Shown here: piece after piece, positions 45,420 through 56,665 of the stretch
How positions within the stretch are numbered: position 1 is the stretch's first letter
Layout: each line of letters opens with the position of its first letter
Made by a program: the position numbers and the translations under genes
NCBI GenBank assembly: GCA_026182355.1
Contig: JAPFBL010000119.1
Coordinates: forward strand, 1,684,001 to 1,748,000
Origin: Hermatobates lingyangjiaoensis
Lineage: Eukaryota > Arthropoda > Insecta > Hemiptera > Hermatobatidae
Length of the DNA stretch: 64,000 bases
Direction of reading: 5' to 3'
Notes under the pieces: model-generated
What the model was told of the DNA's origin: nothing
What the model saw: the letters and a program-made list of their open reading frames with translations, nothing else
Databases searched by the model: none

Positions 45420-45950
45420 ATGAATAGATGAATGACAATGGTTGTTTGCACAGTGGATAACGAATCATATTTAAGATAGCTGGAAATACATTACTTTTTG
45501 CAGTATATATATATATATATTACTTTTCTGAAAAGTGGTATACTACTTTTTTTGGAAAGCAAATTTTGCAGGGTAGTTTTGATGGCTGCAACTATGAGTA
45601 CATTGGATTCTTTAATAAGTTTCTATTTCTGAAAGTAGTTAAACTGATGAATCACTGTAGTTTCCGCAGTGAATTGCGATCGTAGTTTTGATAGGTAGAA
45701 CTACAGTTTGTTTTCAAAAGTAAGAGGATTCATAATGTCTGTTGTTTGCACAGAGCGATCATAGATTTGATAGCTATAACTACAGTTTGTTTCCAAAAGC
45801 AAGATGAATTTATAAATGTCTGTTGTTTGCACAGTGAATTGCCCATTGTAGTTTTCATGCCTGTAACTACACTGGATTGTTTAATTAGTTCCTATTTCCA
45901 AAAGTAAGATAAATTGATGAATGGCTGTTGTTTGCTCGGTGAATTGCGTA
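45420..45950 (+). repeat. Degenerate minisatellite, period about 80-105 bp
   Basis: A landmark GTTTGCACAG or variant recurs at 45444, 45662, 45744, 45825 and 45930, with GTAGTTTTGATxGxT and AACTACAGTTTGTTTCCAAAA between them. Spacings of 82, 81 and 105 bp show unit length changes. A TA tract (45502-45520) interrupts the first unit. Confidence 0.65.
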
Positions 45951-46779
45951 GGCTTGAAGGAGAGTAAAGAGTATTAGTTGTTGCATGAAGGTAACGTCTT
46001 CGTAATGCGCTGTGATTAAGCAGATTGTCTTGTGAATTAGTATCTCAGGCAACTTTCTCGCGCCTTCAGTGGAACGCCGTGAAAGTGTATTGTTCTCAAA
46101 GAGTCAGCGGGCCAGAGCTCAGCCGTCTCTTCTTATCACTTCCAACAAGTGAAATTGAAAAGCTAACAGCTTCACGGCTTTCAATTCACAAATTAGCAGC
46201 TTGAACAAATTGATGCTAAATTATATAAAACAGATTTAAACACTATTTATATAATCCTTTTTTTTATAAATTATAAAATTCCTAGCTCTATATGTTCCAA
46301 GTTCGGCATGCCAAATAGATAACTACCCAGGACCAATTTATATACCAAATCAGAATGCTGCAAAACAAAATATTAAAATACATGTTAAAATAACTTTTGA
46401 GACCTAATAAAAATATAGACCTAATTGTAATGTATGTTATAATATTAAAAAAAAAATATGTAGAAATTTCATAAATACTATACTTAAAATACTTTCTTAA
46501 AGTATCATTTAAAATATATTTTTAAAATATAATGTTTAAAACTTTTATAGTCAGTATATTATAATTTTTAAATGCGGGTTTTTATTATAAAAAAAAACTT
46601 TTTTTGTCTTTTTGGTTACTTTGACAACAATTTTATGTATTTAAAAGTAATTGTGGTTCAGGGTTGTCCTTTAACTATTTGATTTTGTAACGGAAATCGG
46701 GTAGACACCCACTGGTAGCACTCCGTAACTATGTTTAACCTTTATTACGACAGAAGGTCGCGTTGCCATTATCGGTTTA

Positions 46780-47290
46780 GCTGCCTACTTGGGGGTTTGG
46801 GGGATTACTGGTAAGGAAAGATTTTGAGCAAGTGGGTGTGGATGAGTTAAGAGTGTACTGTGGAATAGTTTGTAGTGGTCTTTTGCATAGTCGCGAACGA
46901 AAAGGACCTTAAGATCTTGAAGAATGATTATATTTGGAACGTAAAATGGGAGATGTGAGAGTTTTTTATAGGTATTGATTGACTTTTGTAAAACGTATAT
47001 TTGATGATTTGACAAAACACCAAAGTTCTACGACATAAACCGAAGAAGGCTTCAAGATTGAGTTGTGTATGTAGAGTCTGTCTGTTAGTCTCTGTTTGTT
47101 TCAGTCTTGTGTATGAGTTCGATGCCATGCTTGTGACAAAGTGCAGTCCGAGGTAGCGTACAATGGTTGCTGGAGATATGATCTCATTGTTTAGGGATAC
47201 TGGAAGGACAATAGTTTTGACGAAGGGTAGTTCTGCGAGAGCTTTTTTTTTATTCATTTTTATGTGTCAGTGGCGAAGCCAAGGTTGAGT
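46780..47290 (-). pseudogene. Jockey-like non-LTR retrotransposon, RT C-terminal fragment
   Basis: On the minus strand, frames read W-L-R-H-stop-H-I-K-M-N, then LPVSLNNEIISPATIVRYLG, LHF, SYTRLKQTE, and further on QDLKVLFVRDYAKDHYKLFH then THPHPLAQNLS. These correspond to the 'YLGLHFD...H.RLK' segment and the terminal 'DL.V..V...I......RL..HPNPLA..L' of Jockey-clade ORF2. At least one stop and one frameshift break it, and the catalytic RT boxes lie outside the fragment. Confidence 0.8.
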
Positions 47291-47294
47291 GAGA

Positions 47295-48665
47295 AGTATA
47301 AAAATTGCTCTGATCATTTTTATGCTTCAATAAAAAAATATCCAACTCTATTAGAATTTGGTTCAATCTTTATGAAAAGATTAGGTTCATATTTTAATAA
47401 CTTCGAGCACTTCAAAGAATAGTCGGAAAATTTTTCATTTCATTAAATATCACTACTTCTAGCATAGAAAGACGTTAGTATTTTAATAGAAAGCTACTTT
47501 TGAATACTAAAACAGGAAAAATAATAATAAAAAACCAGATCAATACCAACTCAGTTGTTCCTTAAGTTAAAAGTGATTTACCTAGCAAGATTAAAATCAA
47601 ATTAAATGTTCAAATAGAAAATTAACTACGTTATTTATGATCTTGAAAACAGGTTTGGGCAATTTACCGGTATGTTCTCTGCTCCATGTGCTGTAATCAC
47701 CACAAGGGATCTGGCCTACTTTGTCCTTCTCACAATGATGAATGAACGTACTTTAGAAATTTGTTCAAATATTTCAGAATTATTTAAATAGTATTATATA
47801 AACTTTTCTTAATGGCTGATTAGAATAATCAAACAGGGCATTATTCAGCTTTCTAAGAACTGCAGTTATGATGAATTGACTATTAGAACTAGTAACTTTC
47901 CGTACATGTATAAACTTTCATTTAAAATTTAAGATTAACTGGAAATCATTCTTGAAGATGAGAAAACATCGAACTATAACTGTGAGCATGATGAAACTGC
48001 TTCCTAAGAATGCTCTCAAGTGAACTGAGGACAGTAAGAAAAGCTATAACCGAAACATGGAGAAGAACCCTACTTGTGCTTATGAACTCAGATAATGAAA
48101 AAAATTGCTAGAAGATTAACTTTGGTCCAATTGGCAACAATGCATAGTTTATTAAATAATTGCTTGGATATCCACTTTAAACAATTGCTGATATATACAT
48201 TCTTATATAGTTCCCAGCACCTCAAAGCATATTTCTATTTTTTTTAAAAATATGCTTTGAAAAACTAAAAAAATACATAACATAGAATACATCAACCAGT
48301 GGACATCCTAGTAATTATTAATAAATTAGGAATGCATGGTTGCCAACTCCACCAATGTTAATATTCTAACATCTTGATCAGCTGATTTCGTGAACATGTG
48401 TTAGAATTTTTTGAAATATTTTTAGAAATATAAATACTTAGCACATTCAATCTATAAGATTCTTTAACATATTTGATGTAATTTACTGTTTACTTTTTGT
48501 ATACTTTAAACAATGTTTTGTGAGAGGATTGACTGCTGTAAGTTGCAGTGCTATTTTTACTATGAAGGTAAAGTGTGGCAAAATAAATTTTCATAAAATT
48601 TATAATGGTACAGTTACAAGCGTTCATTTTTTTTTGATGATATCATCACAATGTAAACCCACAAT
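47295..48665. other. Intron sequence, nothing recognised
   Basis: AT-rich, no feature supported. Confidence 0.45.
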
Positions 48666-48669
48666 GTAA

Positions 48670-48867
48670 AGAGAGGCAAAGCGGCGACTCGCCTTCCTGC
48701 GGGACTCTTCGCTCTTCACACCTCCTGATGACGACGATGGTCGAAATATCGATGTGAGTTATGTCTGTGTCTTCATGTGTGTTTCCTTCGTTTTGAATTC
48801 ATTTTATTTAAAAAAGTCCGCTGGACCGTTTCTTTTAATTATATATATATAAATATATATATATAAA
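48670..48867 (+). repeat. Family B repeat with hammerhead-like core, ending in (TA)n
   Basis: It begins in a GC-rich segment (GCCTTCCTGCGGGACTCTTC) and contains CTGATGA (48725-48731), stem II GAC/GTC, and GAAA (48743-48746). It continues GTGAGTTATGTCTGTGT and AAAGTCCGCTGGACCGTTTC, then TTTTAATT and (TA)n from 48841. It pairs with the minus copy at 33727-33900. Stem I is only 3 bp and the base at position 16.1 is not U, so the ribozyme assignment is uncertain although both core halves are perfect. Confidence 0.65.
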
Positions 48868-48869
48868 TA

Positions 48870-49840
48870 ATAGACTTTATGAAGATTGCAAATATATAAT
48901 TTTTTTTTAGAAAAGAAATATGTATTTTATACAGACCAAAAATGTATACAAACTTTATACAGAACACAAATACGTATTCTGTAGAAATTAAAAAATACAT
49001 AAATTATTTATGTAAAACGCAAATGTATACTTTATGCAGACCAAAAATATATAATTATTTATGAAAAAAAAAACATATAAAAATATATATATTATTTGTG
49101 CACAAAACAGGCGTGATATCATATTATCATCATATCATTTCTGATATGATGATCAATCATGCTATGATATGATGATTCAATGCATTATTATCATGGCATA
49201 TTTCCTATCTTCATATAATATTCAATGCATTATTCATATGTAGATCACAAATATATACGACAGTTAGTTTTAAAATGAAATAAGCAGTGCAAGTTAAGAA
49301 ATGCAAACAAAGTGAAGTTTTATATTAAATAAAAGCTTACATAAAGATTAATCTTTGTTATTCTATCCAAAAAAGATCAAAGGATTACATATTTTTATTA
49401 ACTTAGTTCTATAATTTTTAAGGATATATGTAAAACATTGTTTGAATTCAAGTTGAAATTTTTTTTTTAAGGACACGCTGCTAATTTCTTGACTCGCTGT
49501 TATTTACCTCCGGGAACTTAATACATGGCTAAAGGTCAAACGTCTCCATTGTCACTTTCCCCTCATCACCAGATGAATATTTTTACCTTTCCTTCGATCT
49601 GAAAGTTTTGATATTTACATTCCCGTCAGTCTTACAAAAATTATAACATCACGTTGCCTCTATTAAGTCATTGGTCTAACTACAAGAAGCATATAAAGTT
49701 TAAAAATAGAAAATAAGAGAAAGGCAAAACAAAGCCATATTGTAAAAGAGGTTTTATGAAAACTACGCCTTTCGAAAACGGAGTATACTTTCTCAAAATA
49801 TATGGCCTTTCCGAAGAAAGGAAGTAGATACATGGACATA
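48870..49840. other. Intron sequence, nothing recognised
   Basis: AT-rich. ATGATATGATGAT-type simple repeats occur at 49110-49200. Confidence 0.4.
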
Positions 49841-49844
49841 TATA

Positions 49845-50035
49845 TAGAAAAAGATTTCACAACAAACATGTGAAATAAAAATCAACGTCTAAATGACAGT
49901 AAGAAACCATAAAAATGACTGCGATAAGTTTGGACTCTGATAATACCATTGTTTTGATTGAAAGATCATAGTAATTTTATTTATTTCATACAGTGATTTA
50001 GACGATATATATATATATGATATATATGCAATAAT
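49845..50035. repeat. Family A palindrome, diverged
   Basis: Minus arm AAAAAGATTTCACAACAAAC, ATGTGAAATAAAAATCAACG; + arm TTGGACTCTGATAATACCAT, GATTGAAAGATCATAGTAAT, then ATACAGTGATTTAGACG and TA. The core is CTGATAA, so activity is unlikely. It is TA-flanked on both sides. Confidence 0.6.
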
Positions 50036-50199
50036 AAATTCTTGAACGTGCGACAGATATATAACTGAAAAAGATAAATCGGGATGCGGTCATATTCAAT
50101 GGGATATTGGGATATCCCATATAATATAAAATAATTCTATCCCATATAATGGGATAGAATAATAAAACATATTCTATTTTCTCTTTACTGTTATTTTGT

Positions 50200-50455
50200 G
50201 TTGTTATTTATCTGTTTTCTTTCCTCTACCTGAAGATAACTTACGAGGTTGAAAGCTTGTGTTTTCTTGTACAATTTAGTTATAGTTCGTCCTTAATATA
50301 TCTTATTAGTTATTGGACTGTGTTATTGCCTCTAGCATGTTCCTGGGAAATGTGTTATTCCCATTGTCTTTGAAACATAGAAAAGTGATTAAAAAAAACA
50401 ATTGCTGATAAAAATCGTGAATGCAGAATCTGCTCTGCTATTTAACAATAGATAT
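50200..50455 (+). pseudogene. PLE-1-related pseudo-LTR with hammerhead-like core and decayed ORF head
   Basis: CTGAAGA (50230-50236), AACTTACGAGGTT and GAAAGCTTGTGTTTTC parallel the PLE-1 spacer. About 85 bp later a frame reads FLGNVLFPLSLKHRKVIKK, then stops and a frameshift, then AESALLFNN, and goes into AGATATATT. The ATG is lost. It ends at the same point (LLFNN) as the PLE-1 array at 17092. It is an older relative of PLE-1. Confidence 0.75.
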
Positions 50456-50459
50456 ATTT

Positions 50460-51270
50460 TCTTATCTCGACCACACATATTAAATCTTCTCTAAGGCAAA
50501 TAGTATTAAATTTTGCAAGAACCTTTACTTTGAATACTCTTTTGCTGAACACTCCACTTTATATGTTGAACCAGGAAGTTTGCTAGTAAAAACCACTACC
50601 ATCTAAAGATAAGTAATAACCAGTTACAAATCAGCCAAATCAGCTATGTTAAGCATATAAATTTCCCTATTCGTGTTCACACACTATTTTTTTTATTGAA
50701 ACAATATTTCACTATTCGCTTCAACGTTGAGTACACTGGAGTTTGTCTAAAGGAACATGTATTAATTTATAATAAATGAACTGTAACAAATGCTACATTT
50801 TTTAAATAGATTAAAATAAAAATGTTTTTAAGACAAACATAAGTCGTTAATTAATCTGATTTAAACAAATGAGTAATTCACTTTTCTGTGATTCAGTGTA
50901 ACAGTGTAATAATCATACTACTTCATACATAGCGTAACCTTTACACGAACAGGTCAATGACATCATGACATTATGTCATATGGAAGATATAGTGCTAATT
51001 ATAAATTATAGAGTCCTTAGAAGTGCAGTCATGCTTTTCTTCTGATGTTTCATTGCTCAAATTAAAAACTTTTGCCTGAAAGATTATCGTGTCTTTTCTA
51101 TTAGCAGTTGGTATTTTACTTCCTATTCAGTAAAGAAACAGAGGAACAGCATTGAGTGAAGGAATACGAATTAGAAAAGGCTAATTAATATGAATTATGC
51201 CCGCCATTGTCTTTGTGCTACTTTCGCTATAATTTTCATGTAAAGTCTTCATGAATTCAACCGTTTCATT
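50460..51270. other. Intron sequence, nothing recognised
   Basis: AT-rich, no feature supported. Confidence 0.45.
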
Positions 51271-51273
51271 TGA

Positions 51274-51420
51274 TATATATATAAATATATTGACTGTCGT
51301 CCCTTCGTCAATTCACTTCTTCTCCTGAGGACGACCGCCATTACGGTCGAAATATTGAAAAGTGAGTCTTTGTTATGTTTCAGTCTATGTGTTACAATTT
51401 ATTTTAAGTATATATATATA
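51274..51420 (+). repeat. B/G-type hammerhead-like repeat between two TA runs
   Basis: A compact ~115-bp module. CTGAGGA (51325-51331), a strong stem II GACCG/CGGTC around CCATTA, GAAA (51349-51352), then TATTGAAAAGTGAGTCT. TA runs lie at 51274-51292 and 51408-51420. Core and stem II are excellent, but stem I is limited to CTC/GAG. Confidence 0.6.
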
Positions 51421-51479
51421 CTTTTTACGGTGAAAAAAACGATCTGAAACTAAGAAATAATGTTCGGTTAATATAGATC

Positions 51480-51620
51480 AAGATTTTGGTTTAATCTTCA
51501 ATTGTCTCTACCAGTGCTCTTGGTTTCCATTTCTTATTTCTCCTGACAACGATTCAAACAAAAAATTAGAGACTGTAAATGTCTGTTTTTTAATTTATTT
51601 ATATTTCTTGCTTTATATTG
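51480..51620 (+). repeat. Family E/F repeat, worn copy
   Basis: Matches 1665-1770: GTCTCTACCAGTGCTCTTGG, TCTCCTGACAACGATTCAAA and TTAGAGACTGTAAATGTCTG. The ribozyme core has two changes (CTGACAA; GAAA lost). Confidence 0.6.
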
Positions 51621-51629
51621 TACTTTATT

Positions 51630-52030
51630 AGATACATATAATAAACCACGGTTTAGTCAATCTTCCACTTTCAAATCAAACTTTCAATGCTGACTATATG
51701 ATTTTATAGAATTTTTTGTTATGGGTAGGAGCAAAAAATGTGATAATTATTATATATTAGATAAGCAGACAGTAATACATAAGAACACGGAACAACGGTA
51801 CTTCCACAATAAGGTCATACAGTGAACTGATTTTGGCATCAGTTCACATATTCTACTTCGTAGACACTCTTTTTCCATATTCATATTAATTACCTTTATT
51901 ATAAAAACAATAATTTCATTTTCAAATATTCTTACATTTACCTATGAAAATGTATTAAAATATAAAATCTAGACGTTGGCATTGAGAGTTGGATTAGATC
52001 CTAGAAGACTAACCAAACCATGATTTAAAA
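51630..52030. repeat. Family C palindrome, diverged with long spacer
   Basis: Left arm near 51645-51735 (GGTTTAGTCAATCTTCCACT, GAATTTTTTGTTATGGGTAG). Right arm near 51940-52025 (CCTATGAAAATGTATTAAAA, GACGTTGGCATTGAGAGTTG, AAGACTAACCAAACCATG). About 200 bp of unrelated sequence lie between. Confidence 0.55.
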
Positions 52031-52049
52031 ATATATATATACTCGTATA

Positions 52050-52214
52050 TATAAAGCTTTCACATAAACACGTGAAATAACAATCAATGATCAAACCACA
52101 ATAAGAAATGGGAAAACAAGACTAAGATATCAGTTGGGTTTTTGACTCTGACGAAGACCGCATGTTACGGTTGAAAGATCTTAGTCTTGTTTTCCCATTT
52201 CTTATTGTGCTTTG

Positions 52215-52218
<4 letters not shown>
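52050..52218. repeat. Family A palindrome between TA tracts
   Basis: Minus arm 52050-52128 (CTTTCACATAAACACGTGAA to GACTAAGAT); + arm 52130-52218 (CAGTTGGGTTTTTGACTCTG to TGTGCTTTGATCATATA). The + arm goes directly into (TA)n at GATCATATAT. Confidence 0.8.
52135..52196 (+). ncRNA. Hammerhead ribozyme-like motif (family A)
   Basis: CTGACGA 52148-52154, stem II ACCG/CGGT with a bulge, GAAA 52173-52176, stem III AGATCT, cleavage T, stem I GACT/AGTC plus distal GGG/CCC. Intact core. Confidence 0.65.

Positions 52219-52284
<66 letters not shown>
52219..52284. repeat. (TA)n microsatellite
   Basis: About 33 units, separating family A from a G module. Confidence 0.9.
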
Positions 52285-52286
<2 letters not shown>

Positions 52287-52402
52287 TATTTCGACATCCG
52301 TCGTCATCGGGAAGAAGTGCGAAGTATTCGCGTTGAGAAGCAAACTGCTACTCAACGCTACTCGATGCTATTAGTATATATATATATATATATATATATA
52401 TA
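52285..52402 (-). repeat. G-type hammerhead-like module, then (TA)n
   Basis: A 90-bp insert with (TA)n on both sides (right tract 52375-52402). On the minus strand it holds CCGATGA, GAC...GTC and GAAATACT, one base from the hammerhead consensus. Its close relative is at 62219-62342. Confidence 0.6.
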
Positions 52403-52500
52403 CTAAAGTAACTTACCACAAATAGTAGAGGATTAACGCTCTCAGGCCTTCATACATCGTCAGAGGGCAAGTGAATTCAAGTATAAGGGGAGATCCCCAC
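52403..52500 (-). repeat. Family D repeat, damaged
   Basis: The outer end ACTTACCACAAATAGTAGAG abuts the TA tract. The minus strand has CTGACGATGTATGAAGGCCT then GAGAGCG. Relative to 34266-34301 the GAAA has lost one A and stem II is reduced. Confidence 0.6.
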
Positions 52501-52605
52501 TTCACCCTTCTGATGTTCAAATATTTAAACAAGTTTTTGTTATTTCCTATGTGTGTTTTTTCTATGGTATTTTATTTATTTGTTTAAACATATTTGATAA
52601 GCGAT

Positions 52606-52608
<3 letters not shown>

Positions 52609-52641
<33 letters not shown>
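52609..52641. repeat. (TA)n microsatellite
   Basis: Left boundary of a family C palindrome. Confidence 0.9.
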
Positions 52642-52646
<5 letters not shown>

Positions 52647-52974
52647 AAAAGTATGGACCGTGGAATAGAAACAAAACTAAAGTCTATCGAGACTCGGTCA
52701 GTTCTTCAGGTCCAAACTAAACTCTCAATGCCAATGTTTCGGATTTTATTTAAAACCTTTTTCATAGGAAAAGTATAAATTTTAAAACAGAAAAACTAGG
52801 TATAACATTAAAAATTATTGGTAATGTAATACTTAGTTTTTCTGTTTTAAAATTTATACTTCTGCCTATGAAAAAGCTTTTAATTAAAAACCGAAACGTT
52901 TGCATTAAGAGTTTAATTTGAACCTGAAGAACTGACCGAGTCCCCTTAAACTTTAGTTGTATATATATATATAT
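52642..52974. repeat. Family C palindrome between TA tracts
   Basis: Left arm CGATAAAAGTATGGACCGTG, CGAGACTCGGTCAGTTCTTC, CAGAAAAACTAGGTATAACA. Right arm TAATACTTAGTTTTTCTGTT, GAACCTGAAGAACTGACCGA, ACTTTAGTTGTATATA. Centre near 52815. It is shorter than the 34.4-kb member because the innermost ~60 bp per arm are missing. The right arm ends early in TA. Confidence 0.8.
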
Positions 52975-53574
52975 TTGAATTAGAGTCATTTATAATTCAG
53001 GATATTTAGAGTATGGATATAAAAAGTACATGCTTCATGCACGAGTGAAGAAGTGAACCAGTTTGTTATGCGACCTCTGGACTTTTACTCTCAGGATCTG
53101 CCACCTTGAAATGCTTCGAGTTAATTTCGCTTTTTATTAATACTTTCTGTTTTAAATAATACACTTTACCCACTGTATAGATATGTATTTGTACAACCAT
53201 TGGGAAACGGCTACAAATTGCTAATGATATCTAAATAAAAAAACATATTATCGGCATGCTGCAGATTTTGCAAGACGTTTTAGAACTATATAAACTTGTC
53301 CAATGATTATCTGATATTATTTTAATGAAACGTAGACCAATGAATTTGTGCTTGCAATCGAAATATTATCAGCTGAAGAATTTTTTTAGGTAGACTGTAG
53401 AGTTATAGCGTAGAAAGGTCACTGATATTTATTTTTTATGTAAATATATTTTAATTTTTAATTCCTTTATTTACTTGACAATAATAAACATACTTATGCT
53501 AGTTTGTATGAATTATATGCTTTTTTTTATATATTATTTATTTAATTTACTAATTTAATTGTGCACTTTTTTAG

Positions 53575-53644
53575 GAGCTTTGTTCTCGACCTGTGTTCGT
53601 TCAGGACAGTTCTGCTCAATTTGATATCACTTCAGGCAAGATGG
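53575..53644 (+). CDS. Calpain exon, 70 bp (start of protease core)
   Basis: Acceptor TTTTTTAG at 53567-53574 and donor GTAAGA at 53645. It reads ELCSRPVFVQDSSAQFDITS then GKM and the first base of a Gly codon. Joined to the previous exon it gives WKRPK-ELCSRPVF, as in calpains (WKRP.EL...P.F). In calpains the next residues would be D-C-W with the catalytic cysteine, just beyond this exon and not in the window. I recall that the equivalent exon of classical vertebrate calpains is also 70 bp. The sequence before the glycine (FDITSGKM) departs from the usual D(I/V)(R/C)QG(A/E)LG pattern, so a divergent or even inactive paralogue is possible. Confidence 0.85.
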
Positions 53645-54325
53645 GTAAGAAATTACTACCTTTAATTATAATAATTTCTGTTAAGAATTCTCATAAACGT
53701 GGTTTGTTTTTACTTTTCTTAATAAAATATTATGGATTAGTATAAAACAAGTTAATTATTGTAGTATTATATTTCTATTTACTTTTATTAAAATACAGAA
53801 CACGATGATCAAAAACGGGCTTTAATGCCTGCAAGAGGATAAATAAATAAATCTTGTAGAGAGGAGAGAGGAAATTGATACAAGAACTTTTTAACCTTGA
53901 AGTCTAAGGAAATCATGGGAAGTTCTTTTGATTAATGCATGTCTCCTTTGTAAAGAAAAAAGGTTTGGCATACTTTTGCATGGAGGTAGAACGTAATTTT
54001 CTCATGAAATACCTTAGAATTGCTATTTACTAAATTTAATTTGCTCTCTGTGAAGCAACAAGGGTATCATTGCTGATAATGGTTTTCCCTGAAGGATGTA
54101 GTAGAAAAAACTATCAACTAGTAAGTTACAACTAACTCTGCTACCTCTTGTATATTAATTGTTTGAACCAGTATTGGTTCTGAGGTGACCATGGAATGAA
54201 TATCAGTCTTGTGTATATCAACTATCAGTGTATAGTTTGTAAATCTTTGTTTCAATAATGTTCTCCTCTAATAAAACTACAAATGTTGTTTCTCCTTTCC
54301 ATTCTCTAAAATATATCCTTTTAGC

Positions 54326-54505
<180 letters not shown>

Positions 54506-55757
54506 GTAGTACGATGAGTGTTCAGTTAATATGCAGAACAATATAGCTTAACAATATTGTAATTGATAATTATAAAAATCGATATTAAATATTCCTTTCT
54601 CAGGAAAATAACTGTATCATTTTTTAAGAAGAATAATAAATTTTACTTTATGCCAATAAGGAAATATTTTATTTTCATCCAAACATAGATAAATTAAAGT
54701 TGAAAATATTATTTCATATGTTATTAAGATTTTTTACCTAGACTCTCACATAATGTTATATTAGAACAAAATTTGTCAATATCTTCTCTCAGAACAAAAC
54801 TCAAAACAGTACTGTTAGAGCAAAAAAATAACAACTTATGCTTAGTTGTTAGATTTTCTCTATAAAATTAACCTTGTAAACTTTAAAACGAGTCTTTGAA
54901 ATTAGTTTAAAAAGATGTAGCATTACTTTTATAAAACTTGTGAATATTGATTTTAATCTATTGTAAAAATTTAGAAAAGACAATTTATTATATTTTAATT
55001 TCATTTTTACAAAAATGTAAAAGGTTATGTAAAAGTTATGTTTAACTTTTAATCTACGTTTTAATCTACCTTGTAGCTTATTAAACTACAAAACAAGTTG
55101 ATGGATGTAGCTGGGACTTTGAAACATGGAGAAAAAATTGTTGAAATGATATTGAAACGCTGTATGAGAATAATGCATGGTGCATGTGAGATAATATGCT
55201 ATGCTAATAGTAATAATAGTAACAACATACCAGTTTAAAAAGGTTAAGAAATAAACATTTTTAAAATTTAATAATATATTAGTAGGGGACTGGGGATGCT
55301 AGTACTTGATGAAAATGTTGGCAAAAATAATTTTATTAAGGACAGTGTAGACTGTAAGAGAGACAGGAAGGCTGCAGTATAAAAGGTCACGCCGAGTCAA
55401 TCAAGCGATCGGACAACGGAGCTGTTTCTCTACATGGGTACTATCACAAAGAAAACAGCGGTGAATTTTTTTTATTACACCGTCTACTTTTATGGAATGA
55501 AGTTCATTAAACGAAAGAAAAACTGCAGAAATAATGAAATAACATTTGACTATAGGTACATTAAAAGCTAAACGAACAACAGTAGCAAGTAATAATCAAC
55601 TTATTCTTAAACAATTATATGAATTTTTTTTTAAATTCTGGTTAGAATCATTTGGTTCATAAATATTTTACACTATTAAAATTTATTGTATTTTGGTCAT
55701 ATCTTAAATGTAGGTTGTGGAATATAAAACTCGTCTTACATTCAATATTCAAGGACC

Positions 55758-55760
<3 letters not shown>

Positions 55761-55801
<41 letters not shown>

Positions 55802-55816
55802 AGATAGAGAGAGATG
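55761..55816 (+). repeat. (GA)n microsatellite
   Basis: GA repeat with two interruptions near the right end. Confidence 0.9.
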
Positions 55817-56355
55817 TTTGAATATATGAGTGTATGAGTGTTATTTTTGCATATAATAACAATTTCAACACATTATTATAAAGAAATAAAGTAGTTTTGT
55901 TTATATATTACCATAAACAATGCCCTTATAAAATATTTAATGGGAACGAAAACGTGATCATAAATAATGACCTGGATTAGAAACTACCAAATTTTGAGAA
56001 AGAGGCTCTTGTCTGGTATTCTAACGGGTTAAGCATCAATAATAAAACAAGTGAAAGAAATTTAATTCTGTACGGCACATAGACACAAAATAATACAAAG
56101 GGTAAGGCAGTGCCTGATTGGAAAAGGTTGCAATAAACAAACCTTCTTCGGCGGCCAGGAGCATTTTTACAAAATGACTCCATTTTTCGCAGATTTATCA
56201 GCGGTGCGTACCAGTACTATGACATTTATGCCCTCAGTTTAATAACATTAATAATAATAACAAGTCACATGGTCCTATATCAATGATATTTACTTATAAT
56301 AAAGTTGAGGGTAGGACACTACATATTTTTTCTTTTATAAGAGGTTTGTACAGTA

Positions 56356-56665
56356 GGTTAGGTTAGGTTGCAGTGGTGGTCCCACAAGGGAACACACGTA
56401 GGCCGAGCATTGGTCATTTTTGATACCACACAGTGAAGATTGATTCTACAGTCGGACTCCTAAATTTTGCCTAACTCAAGTGTATTTAGAGTAGGGATCA
56501 TAAACGAGTACCTGACATCGTACAGTTTAACGTCCTTCTCCAAGGGACGACGTGCTCAGATTTATTCACCTCCTGCATGAATAAATCGAGGACCAGGTGG
56601 GTATCGAACCCTGGTCCTATCAGTTCTGAGGCGATTACATTTACCACTGAACTAACCTGGCCTCT
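56356..56665 (-). mobile_element. tRNA-derived SINE
   Basis: Minus orientation. The tRNA-like head is at the right: AGGTTAGTTCAGTGGTAAAT (A box) and CAGGGTTCGATACCC (B box). The body is shared with 61763-62077. The tail at the left reads GGTTAGGTTAGG, that is (CCTAA)n in SINE sense. Flanking 11-bp repeats TTTGTACAGTA (56345-56355) and TTTATACAGTA (56666-56676) differ at one base and look like a target duplication. Confidence 0.85.

Larger units (their letters stand above)
2494..53574 (+). other. 51-kb calpain intron filled with mobile elements
   Basis: The intron runs from the donor GTAACG to an acceptor reading ...CACTTTTTTAG. Nearly all repeats of this window lie within it in both orientations, including a 9.4-kb PLE-1 array. 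Both flanking exons are intact, so the gene appears to tolerate this load. Several long palindromes would be co-transcribed as hairpins. Confidence 0.7.

Noticed and set aside
48725..48760. Family B/G as a proven hammerhead
   Set aside because: Both core halves and stem II fit, but the base before the cleavage position is G in all copies and stem I is only about 3 bp. Kept as hammerhead-like only.
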